Shown: positions 10,482 to 18,561 of the stretch, one piece after another | Layout of the letters: every line of letters starts with the position of its first letter | Numbering within the stretch: the stretch's first letter is position 1 | NCBI RefSeq assembly: GCF_009928445.1 | Contig: NZ_JAABNO010000006.1 | Span: 124,001 to 188,000, forward strand | DNA length: 64,000 nt | Reading direction: 5' to 3' | From: Clostridium sp. C8-1-8 | GTDB lineage: Bacteria; Bacillota; Clostridia; Clostridiales; Clostridiaceae | The notes under the pieces: generated by a model | Seen by the model: only the letters and a program-made list of their open reading frames with translations | Database searches by the model: none | What the model was told of the DNA's origin: nothing | Program-made: the position numbers and the translations under genes

Positions 10482-10562
10482 ATTTCGGATATTCCTTTTA
10501 TGAACATATGTTAAAAATTTTTGGCAAGTGACATAATTTTATTTTTTACTGTTTACCCTAAA
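10482..10562 (+). repeat. Repeat R4, copy alpha
   Basis: About 80 bases that align with 15239-15320 and 50177-50254. Shared landmarks in order are TTTCGGAT/TTTCGCATC, GAACATATGT (GTATGTGAA in the others), TTTTTGGCAAGTGAC (CTGGCAGGCGAC) and TTTTTTACTGTTTAC. It is the most diverged copy. The function is unknown. Confidence 0.5.
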
Positions 10563-10623
10563 CATCTACTCCAAAGCCTTGATATTGCTAGATTAAGCCA
10601 AAAATATAATTGCCTATATATAC

Positions 10624-10665
10624 AGTAAAAAAGAACCACTAAAGCTAATTCCTCCAGTAGTTCTT
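10624..10665 (-). terminator. Terminator of the LuxR-type response regulator
   Basis: On the minus strand AAGAACTACT pairs with AGTGGTTCTT (one mismatch or wobble) and is followed by TTTTTTACTG. It lies about 190 bases past the stop of the 10855 gene, so the 3' untranslated part is long. Confidence 0.6.
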
Positions 10666-10854
10666 TTCTCTTCATTAATTTACGCAGTCTTTAAAACTAA
10701 TTATCTTACTTTTTTATGTATACCTTAAAAGCTATCTCAGAAGCTTAAATTTGCTTGCTTTAGATAACCAAAATTTCTATATTTCTATGCATAGTAATAA
10801 GGTAGATTTCTCTACCTCCATTATCCATAATGTATTGCAATAATAATGCTTACC

Positions 10855-11472
10855 TTACCTTTCATACTCATTATACAAAAAGCAAATTACTTCAGCTCTA
10901 TTCCGAAACCCTAACTTATTCAATATATTAGAAACATATTTCTTTACAGTACTCTCAGAAATAAAAAGCTTAGAAGCTATTTGGGCATTACTTAAGCCCT
11001 TGCCAACTGCATCAATAACTTCTTTCTCCCTATCAGAAAGTTCTAAAAGCTTGTCCTCTTTATTATTATTTATAGTCTTAACTACTTGAGAATCGTAATA
11101 TTTTCTGTCTCTTAATACACTGTTTAAAGCAAAAATTACATCCTCAGCCAAAGCATCCTTCATAACATATCCACTAACGCCCAATTCCTCACATTTATTA
11201 AAATCATTTTTAGTTATAGCAGCAGTGAATACTAGGAACTTTGCTTCTCTTAATATATCCTTTGCTTTAAACATAAGATCAATCCCACTCTCATAGTATA
11301 AGTCTATATCAAGTATAATAACCTGTGGCTTTTCCTTCTTTATTATATTTAAGGACTCATCAACACTTGATGACTCGTGTATAATATAATCTGGATAATA
11401 ACTTGAAATTATAGCTCTTAGCCCACTTCTAATCATAGGCTGCTTATCAACTAGAAGCAGTTTCATCTTCAT
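10855..11472 (-). CDS. LuxR/NarL-family response regulator
   Basis: A 205-residue DNA-binding regulator. Residues 1-120 are a receiver domain with the Asp pocket at D9 and the phosphoacceptor D55 in VIILDID; a Thr/Ala switch region (FTAA) and a Lys (VMKDA) follow. Residues 144-196 are a LuxR-type helix-turn-helix (LSDREKEVIDAVGKGLSNAQIA). The start is ATG with AGGGGGG 7 bases upstream. No histidine kinase is adjacent, so it is an orphan. Its leader carries a c-di-GMP-II riboswitch (11501-11578), which would couple its level to c-di-GMP. Its place beside the ugd-gmd operon suggests a role in surface or biofilm genes, but targets cannot be read here. Confidence 0.93.
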   Translation of the reverse strand: MKMKLLLVDKQPMIRSGLRAIISSYYPDYIIHESSSVDESLNIIKKEKPQVIILDIDLYYESGIDLMFKAKDILREAKFLVFTAAITKNDFNKCEELGVSGYVMKDALAEDVIFALNSVLRDRKYYDSQVVKTINNNKEDKLLELSDREKEVIDAVGKGLSNAQIASKLFISESTVKKYVSNILNKLGFRNRAEVICFLYNEYER

Positions 11473-11500
11473 GTCCCCCCTTGAATAAATACATATATGC

Positions 11501-11578
11501 TGCGATGGAGTGGTTTCACTACTAGCTCCCCATACTCAAAGTGACCAAATAAAGAGTATAGATCTACGCTTCCATAGA
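11501..11578 (-). ncRNA. Cyclic-di-GMP-II riboswitch upstream of the response regulator
   Basis: Read on the minus strand, the order matches class-II c-di-GMP aptamers: ATGGA with GGAAGCG-like purines, an ATACTC strand, TTTGGTCACTTT, the pairing strand GAGTAT, GAGCTAGTAGTGAAACC, then CTCCAT closing P1 (ATGGA/TCCAT). The CTAGTAGTG-AAACC core is diagnostic. A promoter lies 27 bases upstream. No terminator separates it from the gene; the GGGGGG ribosome site starts about 20 bases past P1, so control at translation initiation is likely. Whether ligand turns it on or off is not clear. Confidence 0.88.
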
Positions 11579-11604
11579 TTAGACACATAAATTTGCATAA
11601 CAAT

Positions 11605-11633
11605 ATTTTACAACTACTTCCATAATATGTAAA
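11605..11633 (-). promoter_or_regulatory. Sigma-A promoter of the riboswitch-response regulator transcript
   Basis: On the minus strand there is TTTACA (11633-11628), a 17-base spacer and TAAAAT (11610-11605). The expected RNA start is about 20 bases before the c-di-GMP aptamer. Confidence 0.7.
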
Positions 11634-11713
11634 ATACTTTTTTCTTTTATATTTTTATATTTTCAAACAAATAAAAACATTTTATTACATATAACATTGC
11701 AAAAAACATAAAA

Positions 11714-11756
11714 AGAAGTGATATATCCTAAAACTTATTAGGTTTATATCACTTCT
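11714..11756. repeat. Hairpin with R3-like ends
   Basis: AGAAGTGATATA pairs with TATATCACTTCT (12 bp), and CCTAA/TTAGG extends the stem inside. The ends match the terminal stem of repeat R3 (50360-50453 and 52209-52302), so this may be a short internal-deletion copy. It lies between hepT and the response-regulator promoter and could also act as a terminator for hepT. Confidence 0.5.
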
Positions 11757-11891
11757 ATTATTAATATATTGATCTATGCGAACTTATAATAAGTGTTGCT
11801 ATTTATAATAAAGACTAAATTTATGCTCTTTGTTCCTTGTAATTTAATATATTTTATCTTTATTAATAAATAGGTATATCTATTATAGTAA

Positions 11892-12305
11892 TTATATATA
11901 TTCTGAAATTATCTTCATAAAGCTTTCTATATCTTTTAGATGATTTATTATTATATCATAGACCATCTCTCTATCTAGGCTTACATAGTCATGTACTAAA
12001 ATATTTCTAAAGCCAGCCATGTTGGATAAATTACTGCTTAGGATTTTATCTATAATATTATTATCGCATAGTATTTGAAATATCTCTCTATTGCTCTCAG
12101 GTCTTCTAAATCTCATGTCAGCTATAACATGATTAGATATATCTAACACACATTCTATGGATAAATGCAGAAACCTTTCACTAGCTCCATAAATAAAAGG
12201 GTCTCTTAAATATTCTTCCTTCGAATGTTTTTTTATATTCTTTAAAAAATCTATATACTCTTTAAGTTTATTTAGTCTAGTGATAACTATTTCTCTCTTT
12301 ACCAA
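11892..12305 (-). CDS. hepT: HepT-like ribonuclease toxin (DUF86)
   Basis: A 137-residue all-helical HEPN-domain protein. The RX4HXY active-site motif is intact as RNILVHDY near residues 96-103. In known systems the Tyr is the target of AMPylation by MntA. The start is TTG at 12305; the GGAGG ribosome site lies in the last codons of mntA (ATG GAG GTA TAG), so translation is coupled. It forms a type VII HepT/MntA toxin-antitoxin pair with the gene at 12311. The pair stands alone and looks like a movable stability or defence module. Confidence 0.88.
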   Translation of the reverse strand: MVKREIVITRLNKLKEYIDFLKNIKKHSKEEYLRDPFIYGASERFLHLSIECVLDISNHVIADMRFRRPESNREIFQILCDNNIIDKILSSNLSNMAGFRNILVHDYVSLDREMVYDIIINHLKDIESFMKIISEYI

Positions 12306-12310
12306 TACAC

Positions 12311-12727
12311 CTATACCTCCATATTCCTAATGTCTTCAAGTAATTGATCATCATAGTATTTAATAAAATATTTATAATCAAAATATTCTCTTATTGATAA
12401 AGATTCAAAAGAAATTCTTTCTTCATGATCTTTTATGACAATGCCATCTTTTATTATCTCATATTTTAATACTGGAGCATCTATATTTAGAAACACTACA
12501 TCGCATTCTCTTTTAAATATTGATTTACCTATCTCTATCAGGTTTCCTCTTAATAAAGTATCTTCAAGCTTGCCTAAGCTATTTTTAGGCATTATTGCTA
12601 TATCAACATCACTGTTTTTATTATTTTCTTTTCTTGCATAAGAACCAAAAAGGTACGCAAACTTTATATCGCAAAGCTTTTCTGCTTCTATTATAAATTT
12701 ATCAAGCATAACTTCTATATCATTCAT
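12311..12727 (-). CDS. mntA: MntA-like nucleotidyltransferase antitoxin
   Basis: A 138-residue minimal nucleotidyltransferase. The GSX10DXD motif is complete (GSYARKENNKNSDVD, near residues 28-42), followed by a third carboxylate in the strand ECDVVFLN. Characterised homologues transfer AMP from ATP to the Tyr of the HepT RX4HXY motif and silence the toxin. ATG follows AGGAGTAA. The gene precedes hepT, the usual order, with a 5-base gap. Confidence 0.88.
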   Translation of the reverse strand: MNDIEVMLDKFIIEAEKLCDIKFAYLFGSYARKENNKNSDVDIAIMPKNSLGKLEDTLLRGNLIEIGKSIFKRECDVVFLNIDAPVLKYEIIKDGIVIKDHEERISFESLSIREYFDYKYFIKYYDDQLLEDIRNMEV

Positions 12728-12827
12728 AAAATTACTCCTAGATATAACTAAATTGAAGAATTTAATTATAATAATTCTTTAATTTAATTATATCATATAC
12801 CTTCTTTACTATTACAATCATAACTTC

Positions 12828-13253
12828 TTAATTATATTCTAAATGTATCTTGTTCTGAAAACCTTCTCCTTGGAGAATCACGAAGGTCTTAGGTACATAT
12901 ATAAATACTAACTTTTCATTTCCCTTTACTTCACTTGTTTCTCCTACAAACCATTTATCTACAGGGCCATGTTTAGATACATCTGTATCTATGTCATTAT
13001 CTGCATAAGGAAAGTAATTCGTAGCAGACTTATCTACCCAAAAGAACACACGAAAATGAGGCAGGTGATCATTACCAATTATATAATCATAGGATGGCTC
13101 TCCCCTCTTTTCATTTAATATCCCTCCATTAATAGCTACATCTAAAGCCTCATTAGATGCTGTGTTCGCTTTAACATTTACGAAAGTATATAAGCATAAA
13201 GTGTTAAGTATTAATACGCTTATAAGAAAAGCCATCTTTTTATTTCTTGTCAT
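12828..13253 (-). CDS. Small secreted protein of unknown function
   Basis: About 141 residues. An N-terminal signal peptide is seen: Arg-Asn-Lys-Lys followed by MAFLISVLILNTLCLYTF and a likely cleavage near VKA-N. The mature part is polar with aromatic stretches (HFRVFFWVDKSATNYFPY) and no cysteine. I do not recognise a family. The frame also has a GTG start at 13262, but ATG at 13253 is better spaced from AAAGG. It sits alone between the toxin-antitoxin pair and the R1 repeat. Confidence 0.7.
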   Translation of the reverse strand: MTRNKKMAFLISVLILNTLCLYTFVNVKANTASNEALDVAINGGILNEKRGEPSYDYIIGNDHLPHFRVFFWVDKSATNYFPYADNDIDTDVSKHGPVDKWFVGETSEVKGNEKLVFIYVPKTFVILQGEGFQNKIHLEYN

Positions 13254-13326
13254 TAGGGACACACCTTTCTAAATCAGAAATTCCATACAAGAAGTATTGA
13301 CTAAATCAATTTTAAATATTCCAAGT

Positions 13327-13353
13327 GGGACACGGGGACGGAGCTTCTGTCCC
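13327..13353 (-). repeat. Repeat R1, intact copy
   Basis: A 27-base palindrome-like unit bounded by GGGACA and TGTCCC with the core AAGCTCCGTCCCC when read on the minus strand. The same unit, 25 of 27 bases identical, is the target of the IS1182 insertion at 15351-17104. The surrounding interval 13254-13690 is otherwise AT-rich and without a gene. Confidence 0.75.
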
Positions 13354-13527
13354 ACTTCATGGCAAGCCTTATATTAGGGCATGGAAGTAGAACCTCTTTG
13401 TAAACTATATTTATATGTAATGCACATATAATAGTTGTTTATCAACCTAAAATTTCTCTTAACCCCGCATGTCTCCAATAAATTCTTAACTTCTTTACTT
13501 TTTATAAAGCTTTATTGTTTAGAATTA

Positions 13528-13543
13528 AAGAAGTTAACTTCTT
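13528..13543. promoter_or_regulatory. Perfect 16-bp palindrome upstream of the RHH-like gene
   Basis: AAGAAGTTAACTTCTT is a perfect palindrome 147 bases before the start at 13691. It is followed by several near-repeats of CTTAAATT and AACTTCTTAA up to 13605. Such arrays can be operators for autoregulated ribbon-helix-helix proteins; this is inference. Confidence 0.4.
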
Positions 13544-13690
13544 AAATTCTTAAATTCTAATATTCTTTAAAATTTTACTTTTTAACTTCTTAAAAACTTA
13601 ACAATTTAAAAAGCTAAAAATTACATTGAAATACATATATCCTATATGAAAAGGTTATACATATTACTTTTATTTAACGGAGGTAGACAC

Positions 13691-14188
13691 ATGGCAAGAA
13701 AAAAGACTTTGCCTTCAACTTTTATATCCCAAGATGATCTTGGTTATGAAGAAGATGATGAAATAACAGGATTGTGTGAAGTAACTAATGATGATCCAAA
13801 TCAAATTGTGATTTCAAACTTCGATTTCAGTAATTCTTCCAATGCCGATCTACAAGCACAAGATACAAGCTCTATATCTAAGAAAACTATAGATAATTCT
13901 ATAAATAAATCCAATGGTAATATTTCTTCAGTACAACTATCAGATACATCAAGCACAGACAATAGAACTACCAAGTCTGTTCCTAATGGAATAACTCCTC
14001 CCATAGATGGTGAATTCTTTACCATAAAAAGAACTTATACCTTAAGAAAATCTACAATTAAAATGTTAAATCACATAAAGGCTTTAGATGATGATATAAA
14101 TGTATATATGAATACCTTAGTGGATGCTGCTATTAGACATTATTATAAGCATATTACAGGGGAGAGCGGTTCTGCACCACATCACTAA
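13691..14188 (+). CDS. Protein with C-terminal ribbon-helix-helix-like domain
   Basis: 165 residues from ATG at 13691, chosen because GGAGG lies 7 bases upstream; an in-frame ATG at 13646 has no such site. The N-terminal 110 residues are acidic and low in complexity (Asp, Ser, Asn-rich) and look disordered. The last 50 residues (FFTIKRTYTLRKSTIKMLNHI, then DINVYMNTLVDAAIRHYYKHI) have the strand-helix-helix pattern of RHH DNA-binding proteins such as those in plasmid partition or antitoxins. The start of the family pattern is only suggestive. A role as a small transcription regulator is inferred. Confidence 0.65.
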   Translation: MARKKTLPSTFISQDDLGYEEDDEITGLCEVTNDDPNQIVISNFDFSNSSNADLQAQDTSSISKKTIDNSINKSNGNISSVQLSDTSSTDNRTTKSVPNGITPPIDGEFFTIKRTYTLRKSTIKMLNHIKALDDDINVYMNTLVDAAIRHYYKHITGESGSAPHH

Positions 14189-14367
14189 TATGTATTGCTT
14201 GGGAAGTTATATGTTGCCCATAGCATAAATCACAATTAGTTAACTTATTATAGATTATATGTTGTATTTAATTTATAGGTACAATTTATCAAAACTTAGT
14301 TTATAAATATTCGATAATATCTTCATATGAGGATTATCAGGCATGTACAAATTAATAGTTGAAGTTG

Positions 14368-14397
14368 TTTACCTATAGGTAGTAACATAGTTATAAT
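14368..14397 (+). promoter_or_regulatory. Probable promoter of the YdcF-like gene
   Basis: TTTACC, an 18-base spacer and TATAAT, 40 bases before the start codon. The palindrome ACCTATAGGT overlaps the -35 side of the spacer. Confidence 0.5.
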
Positions 14398-14437
14398 AAA
14401 ATTACTATATACTTATTTATGAAAGAAAGGACTAACT

Positions 14438-15199
14438 ATGCTATATATTATAAAATTTATTACAAACCTACTACTTCCACCTAGTTGTTTCATTATTCTT
14501 TTAATAGTATCAGCTATAATCCAGTATAGAGGAAAAAAGAAAGTATCAAAACTTACAATATTAGTTTCAGTACTTATATATATAAGTTCCATCCAGCTTA
14601 CATCAAATTTATTACTGCATCCACTGGAGTATAAATTCTTACTACCTAATAAAATAGATGGAGATGTGATAGTTATGCTAGGTGGTGGTGCTACCCTTGA
14701 CACTCCTGACTTTAGCGGAAAAGCAAACCTTTCTGGACATGCAGCTAATCGCTTACTGACTGCTGCTCGTATATACAATAAGACAAAACTTCCTATAATA
14801 GTGTCCGGTGGTAAGGTATTTGAAAATACAGGAACAGAAGCTGAGATAGCTAAACGTCAGCTTTTAGACCTTGGAGTGGCTGAAAAAGATATAATTGTGG
14901 AAAATAAGAGCCTCAATACAACAGAAAATGCGTTATATACAAAAAAGCTAATGGAAGAAAATAACCTATCAAGACCAATACTCATAACATCAGCCTTCCA
15001 TATGGAACGGTCAATGATGAATTTTGATAACGCCCATGTGAAAAACCTTGTGGCTTACCCTTGTGATTATTCTACTAATACTAGATTAAGTTTAAGCATT
15101 AATACTTTTGTTCCTAATTATGATAGTATAAATGCTGTTGGAACTGCATTAAAGGAGTATCTTGGCATATTCCAACTTTGGATTAAGAAAATATTTTAA
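14438..15199 (+). CDS. YdcF/ElyC-family (DUF218) membrane protein
   Basis: 253 residues. Two N-terminal membrane segments (CFIILLIVSAII and LTILVSVLIYISSI) precede the DUF218 domain, whose landmarks VIVMLGGGA, AANRLLTAARIY, PIIVSGG, AEIAKRQLLDLGV and SLNTTENA are all present, followed by LITSAFHMERSM. ElyC and SanA relatives affect envelope integrity and lipid-carrier use in cell-wall synthesis. ATG follows GAAAGGA. It is a single-gene unit ended by a strong terminator. The molecular activity of the family is not firmly known. Confidence 0.88.
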   Translation: MLYIIKFITNLLLPPSCFIILLIVSAIIQYRGKKKVSKLTILVSVLIYISSIQLTSNLLLHPLEYKFLLPNKIDGDVIVMLGGGATLDTPDFSGKANLSGHAANRLLTAARIYNKTKLPIIVSGGKVFENTGTEAEIAKRQLLDLGVAEKDIIVENKSLNTTENALYTKKLMEENNLSRPILITSAFHMERSMMNFDNAHVKNLVAYPCDYSTNTRLSLSINTFVPNYDSINAVGTALKEYLGIFQLWIKKIF

Positions 15200-15208
15200 C
15201 CTTTAGTA

Positions 15209-15242
15209 AAAAGCACTAAAGTAGACTTCTTTAGTGTTTTTT
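15209..15242 (+). terminator. Terminator of the YdcF-like gene
   Basis: CACTAAAG pairs with CTTTAGTG (8 bp, extended by A-T pairs) and is followed by six T. Repeat R4 copy beta begins in the T-tract. Confidence 0.85.
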
Positions 15243-15320
15243 CGCATCTAGATTTTCTCAACGTATGTGAAAAAATCCTGGTAGTCGACTAAAGTTTCTT
15301 TTTTTACTGTTTACACTAAG
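15239..15320 (+). repeat. Repeat R4, copy beta
   Basis: Shares with 50177-50254 the string CGCATCT, then TTTTCT, GTATGTGAA, AAAT-CTGG-AG-CGAC and TTTTACT, in the same order and spacing. It abuts the end of a gene. No coding capacity. Confidence 0.6.
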
Positions 15321-15367
15321 TAGCTGAAGCAACCTTCTTTTCTTTACTTTGGGACATAAGCTCCGTC

Positions 15368-17087
15368 CGAAACCACTGAAAAACATATTATAAATATTTG
15401 AAAATATGTAAATTAAATCAGAAAAAGGTAGAATAAAATAGAAAAACCCCCCTTAAAATGGTATAATGGAATTGCGACAACCATAACCAAAAAGGGGGTT
15501 TCAACCATATGTTAAGAAATCAATCAAAACAATACAGTCTATATTCTATATTATACCACAAGATTCCTGATAATCATATATTGAAACTAATTGATCAAGC
15601 TGTGGATTTTAGTTTTGTTAATAAACTTCTTGAAAGTTCTTATTGCAAATATTATGGCCGTCCCGCAAAGGAACCGGAAATGATGATAAGATTGTTGATT
15701 TTACAATATTTATATAATCTATCGGATAAAAAAATAATAGAAGAAACTTCTTTAAATCTTGCATCCATGTGGTTTGTTGGCTTAAACCCAGAAGAGGAAC
15801 TTCCGCATCCAAGTCTTCTTGCTAAATTTAGAGTCCATAGACTACAAGAAGTTACAATGGATGAGATCATAAAAGAAGTTGTAAGACAATGCGTTGAAAA
15901 AGGAATTATAAAAGGACATAGTATAAGCATTGATTCTACTCATACACATGCTAATACAGGTAAGTTAGTTCCTGAGAGAGTATTAAAGCACTTAGCTAAA
16001 AAAATCCTAAAGAACCTGGAAGAAGAAAAAGGGGCAATACCTGAGGATATTGATGCAAACATTCCTGATTATAAAGCAATCGATGATCACAAAGTAGCCA
16101 AAGAAACAATGAAAGCATACTTGGAAGATCTTATGGAGAAAGCAGAAAATCATATAGAAAATCCTGATACTTCTGCTACCGCAGCGGTTATTAATAATGC
16201 TCGTGAAATCATATTCGATGAGAAATTTATTCAACAAAAAAGAGTACGTTCATTAGTAGACCAAGATGCAAGAGTGGGAAACAAAAGTAAAACTGATAGT
16301 TTTTTTGGATACAAGACAGAATTTATAATGACTACAGGTTCAGAACGTATAATCACTGCGGTAGCAGTACATGATGGAACTTATGTTGACGGAACAGGTT
16401 TTAAAGAATTATACGAGCTAACGAAAGAAGCAGGGATTGAAGCAGAAGAAGTTTATGGTGATAAAGCATACTTTAGAAAACCCATTTTAGACTTAATTAA
16501 AGAAGATCAAGCAGAAGCTTATATACCTGTTAGTGAATCTGTATATCGTATCGATGAGAGTAAATTTAATTATAATAAAGACTCCGACCAATGGTATTGT
16601 AAACATGGAAACAATACAGTAAAAAAGAAAGCAAAAATCAATAAAAGTGGTAAAAAAAGTTTTAGATATACTTTTGACAAAGAAATATGTAAAGATTGTC
16701 CACACCGTTCTGAATGTATTAATGGTAAAATGTCCGCAAGAACTTTAGAAGTTGGAGTAAATGCACACGAGTACTACGAGTATAGTCAACGTGCAAAGAC
16801 TCAAGAGTCTTTAGAAAAATATAAAAACCGTTCCTGTCAAGAGTGGAAAAATGGTGAGATGAAGAGATTTCATGGGTTAGACCGTGCCAAAGGGTATGGT
16901 CTAAGAAGCATGGGCATGCAAGCCCGGTTAACGGCATTAGCGGTAAATTTAAAGAGGATAGCCAAGCTGGTATCCTCTTTTTTATTAGATATACTGAAAT
17001 TTTTGACAAATAAAGGATGTTTAATCTATCTTTATTGAATAAGCCATTTTTTATTGTCTAAAAGATGCTACTTTTTCAGTGGTTTCG
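15368..17087 (+). mobile_element. IS1182-family insertion sequence, complete
   Basis: 1720 bases bounded by a perfect 16-bp terminal inverted repeat (CGAAACCACTGAAAAA at 15368-15383, its complement at 17072-17087). It carries one intact transposase and is flanked by the direct repeat CTCCGTC. Intact ends, gene and flanks point to a recent insertion. Confidence 0.9.
15509..17038 (+). CDS. IS1182-family transposase
   Basis: 509 residues, full length. The N-terminal region has the DUF772-like pattern (YGRPAKEPEMMIRLLILQYLYNLS) followed by SHPSLL-type HPSLLAKFRVHR. Catalytic DDE candidates are the Asp in SIDSTHTHAN, the Asp in VYGDKAYF and the late Glu in the segment TQESLEKYKNR or CQEWKN. A C-terminal CX2-CX5-C set (CKDCPHRSEC) is usual for this group. 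The AGGGGG ribosome site can pair with an upstream ACCCCCCTT stretch (15446-15454), a likely brake on transposase translation. Confidence 0.93.
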   Translation: MLRNQSKQYSLYSILYHKIPDNHILKLIDQAVDFSFVNKLLESSYCKYYGRPAKEPEMMIRLLILQYLYNLSDKKIIEETSLNLASMWFVGLNPEEELPHPSLLAKFRVHRLQEVTMDEIIKEVVRQCVEKGIIKGHSISIDSTHTHANTGKLVPERVLKHLAKKILKNLEEEKGAIPEDIDANIPDYKAIDDHKVAKETMKAYLEDLMEKAENHIENPDTSATAAVINNAREIIFDEKFIQQKRVRSLVDQDARVGNKSKTDSFFGYKTEFIMTTGSERIITAVAVHDGTYVDGTGFKELYELTKEAGIEAEEVYGDKAYFRKPILDLIKEDQAEAYIPVSESVYRIDESKFNYNKDSDQWYCKHGNNTVKKKAKINKSGKKSFRYTFDKEICKDCPHRSECINGKMSARTLEVGVNAHEYYEYSQRAKTQESLEKYKNRSCQEWKNGEMKRFHGLDRAKGYGLRSMGMQARLTALAVNLKRIAKLVSSFLLDILKFLTNKGCLIYLY

Positions 17088-17259
17088 CTCCGTCCCCCTG
17101 TCCCTCACAACTAACAAAACAACCAATTTTTCTTCAAATAATTAGCAATTTAACATTTTTTCTCTTTTTACGAGCATTTGGTGTAATATTAATGTATAAT
17201 TTCTAATATATGTATCTAATAGCTTTGGTTATAAGTTAATGTACAAGGGGGGAATTGAT

Positions 17260-18552
17260 TTGGAATTTCTAAATCCAAACGAGAAAATTAGACTAATGAG
17301 GAAAAAGTTTCGAGTAAACCAGTCAGAGCTTGAAAACACAAATATGACAAGAGCTTTCATCAGCATGATGGAAAGCGGAAAAAGAAACGTAAGTAAATCC
17401 AGTTCTAAGCTTTTAGCAGAAAGATTTAACGAAATAGCTAAAAGGATAAGTGTCAATCTAGACTTAGATGCAGAGTATTTTTCTAGAACTCCAGAGGAGG
17501 ATGCTAGATACTACTGCGAGAACGAACTTAGAAGTAACGATGGGCTTTCTCTTAAAAAGCTGTACGAGCTTATTGAAATAGAAAAAAGGTTTAATCTAAG
17601 AGATTTATTAGCTGAGTGTTATAAAATTGCTGGGGTAATGTACAATAAGGAGAAGGATTACACCAATGCTTTTATAGAACTAAATAATGCTTTAGGGCTT
17701 TATAAAGAGTTAAAGGATGAACAGAGTCAAATCACTATTTACCTAGAACTAGGTAGTTGTAAGTATATGAAAAGTAGCTACGAAGATGCAAGTCTTTATT
17801 ATAAAAATGCTACAACTTATGCCTTAGCGCATAAGGATTACAGAGCTTTTTCAAGATCAAGCAGATCACTAGCCTTATGCTATGCTCGTATGGGAAAATA
17901 TGATGAGTGTCTATCGATAATAGATAATGAAATATTAAATAGTTCTATAACTCCTGAGGACGACATATTAATAGCTGCAAAATCAGATAAAGCTAATGTC
18001 TTATCACTAATTGGTAAAAGCGATGAAGCTGCCAAACAATGCTTTGAATTAATTGAGTTAATAAAAGATAAGTCCCCAAGCAAGTACAGCTCTATGCTTT
18101 CATCACTGTACGCTAATATAGGTGAATATTATTACCATAATAAGGATTACGAAAAAAGCTTACAGTACGTAAGCCAAGCTCAAAGCTTAAGGCTGAAATA
18201 TAATAAAGAAAAACTTTCGATACCATTAACATTAAAAGCAAAGGTATTATATGCTCAAGGGTTGCTTGAAGAAAGCTTGATGCTATTCGATTTAGCTACT
18301 GAAATGGCAGAGCAATACAATAGACTAGATCTATTATTAGAGGCCTATAAGGAATTAGCAGATGTCCTATCAGAAAATAAATTATTTGATAAATTAAAAC
18401 TAAGCATGGAAAAATTGTTAGAAACCTTAGAAACATGTGACACAAAAGAAGGAAAACGTTTCGCACTTTATAAGCTAGTTGAAGCTGCTAATGAAAAAGG
18501 CGATCAAACTCTCTGTAATAATTACCTAAAACAATTAAAGGAATTTATATAG
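17260..18552 (+). CDS. RRNPP-family peptide-sensing transcription regulator
   Basis: 430 residues. Residues 1-60 form an Xre-type helix-turn-helix (NEKIRLMRKKF, then MTRAFISMMESGKRNVS), and the rest is a run of tetratricopeptide helices (for example AFIELNNALGLYKEL, YEKSLQYVSQAQSL), the fold that binds short peptides in Rap, NprR, PlcR and PrgX. The start is TTG at 17260, six bases after GGGGGG; the ATG at 17239 lies upstream of that site. A pre-peptide gene follows 83 bases downstream, the standard arrangement of clostridial Qsr/Qsp systems. In the family, the secreted peptide is processed, re-imported by an oligopeptide permease and changes DNA binding. The regulon is unknown. Confidence 0.88.
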   Translation: MEFLNPNEKIRLMRKKFRVNQSELENTNMTRAFISMMESGKRNVSKSSSKLLAERFNEIAKRISVNLDLDAEYFSRTPEEDARYYCENELRSNDGLSLKKLYELIEIEKRFNLRDLLAECYKIAGVMYNKEKDYTNAFIELNNALGLYKELKDEQSQITIYLELGSCKYMKSSYEDASLYYKNATTYALAHKDYRAFSRSSRSLALCYARMGKYDECLSIIDNEILNSSITPEDDILIAAKSDKANVLSLIGKSDEAAKQCFELIELIKDKSPSKYSSMLSSLYANIGEYYYHNKDYEKSLQYVSQAQSLRLKYNKEKLSIPLTLKAKVLYAQGLLEESLMLFDLATEMAEQYNRLDLLLEAYKELADVLSENKLFDKLKLSMEKLLETLETCDTKEGKRFALYKLVEAANEKGDQTLCNNYLKQLKEFI

Positions 18553-18561
18553 AAATTATAT

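Larger units (their letters stand above)
9925..10854. other. 930-base gene-free interval
   Basis: This stretch holds no convincing gene. It carries the promoter and long leader expected for the leftward operon; I could not place a confident -35/-10 pair. A 9-bp perfect hairpin (GTATGGTAC/GTACCATAC) lies near 10229-10250 and an ACTTTTTG/CAAAAAGT inverted repeat near 10170-10199. It also contains repeat R4 (10482-10562) and the terminator of the response regulator (10624-10665). Confidence 0.6.
15351..17104. repeat. Repeat R1, second copy, split by the IS element
   Basis: Bases 15351-15367 plus 17095-17104 rebuild a 27-base R1 unit (GGGACA ... CTCCGTC joined to CCCC ... TGTCCC). The 7 bases CTCCGTC occur on both sides of the IS (15361-15367 and 17088-17094), as expected for a target duplication. 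Confidence 0.75.
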
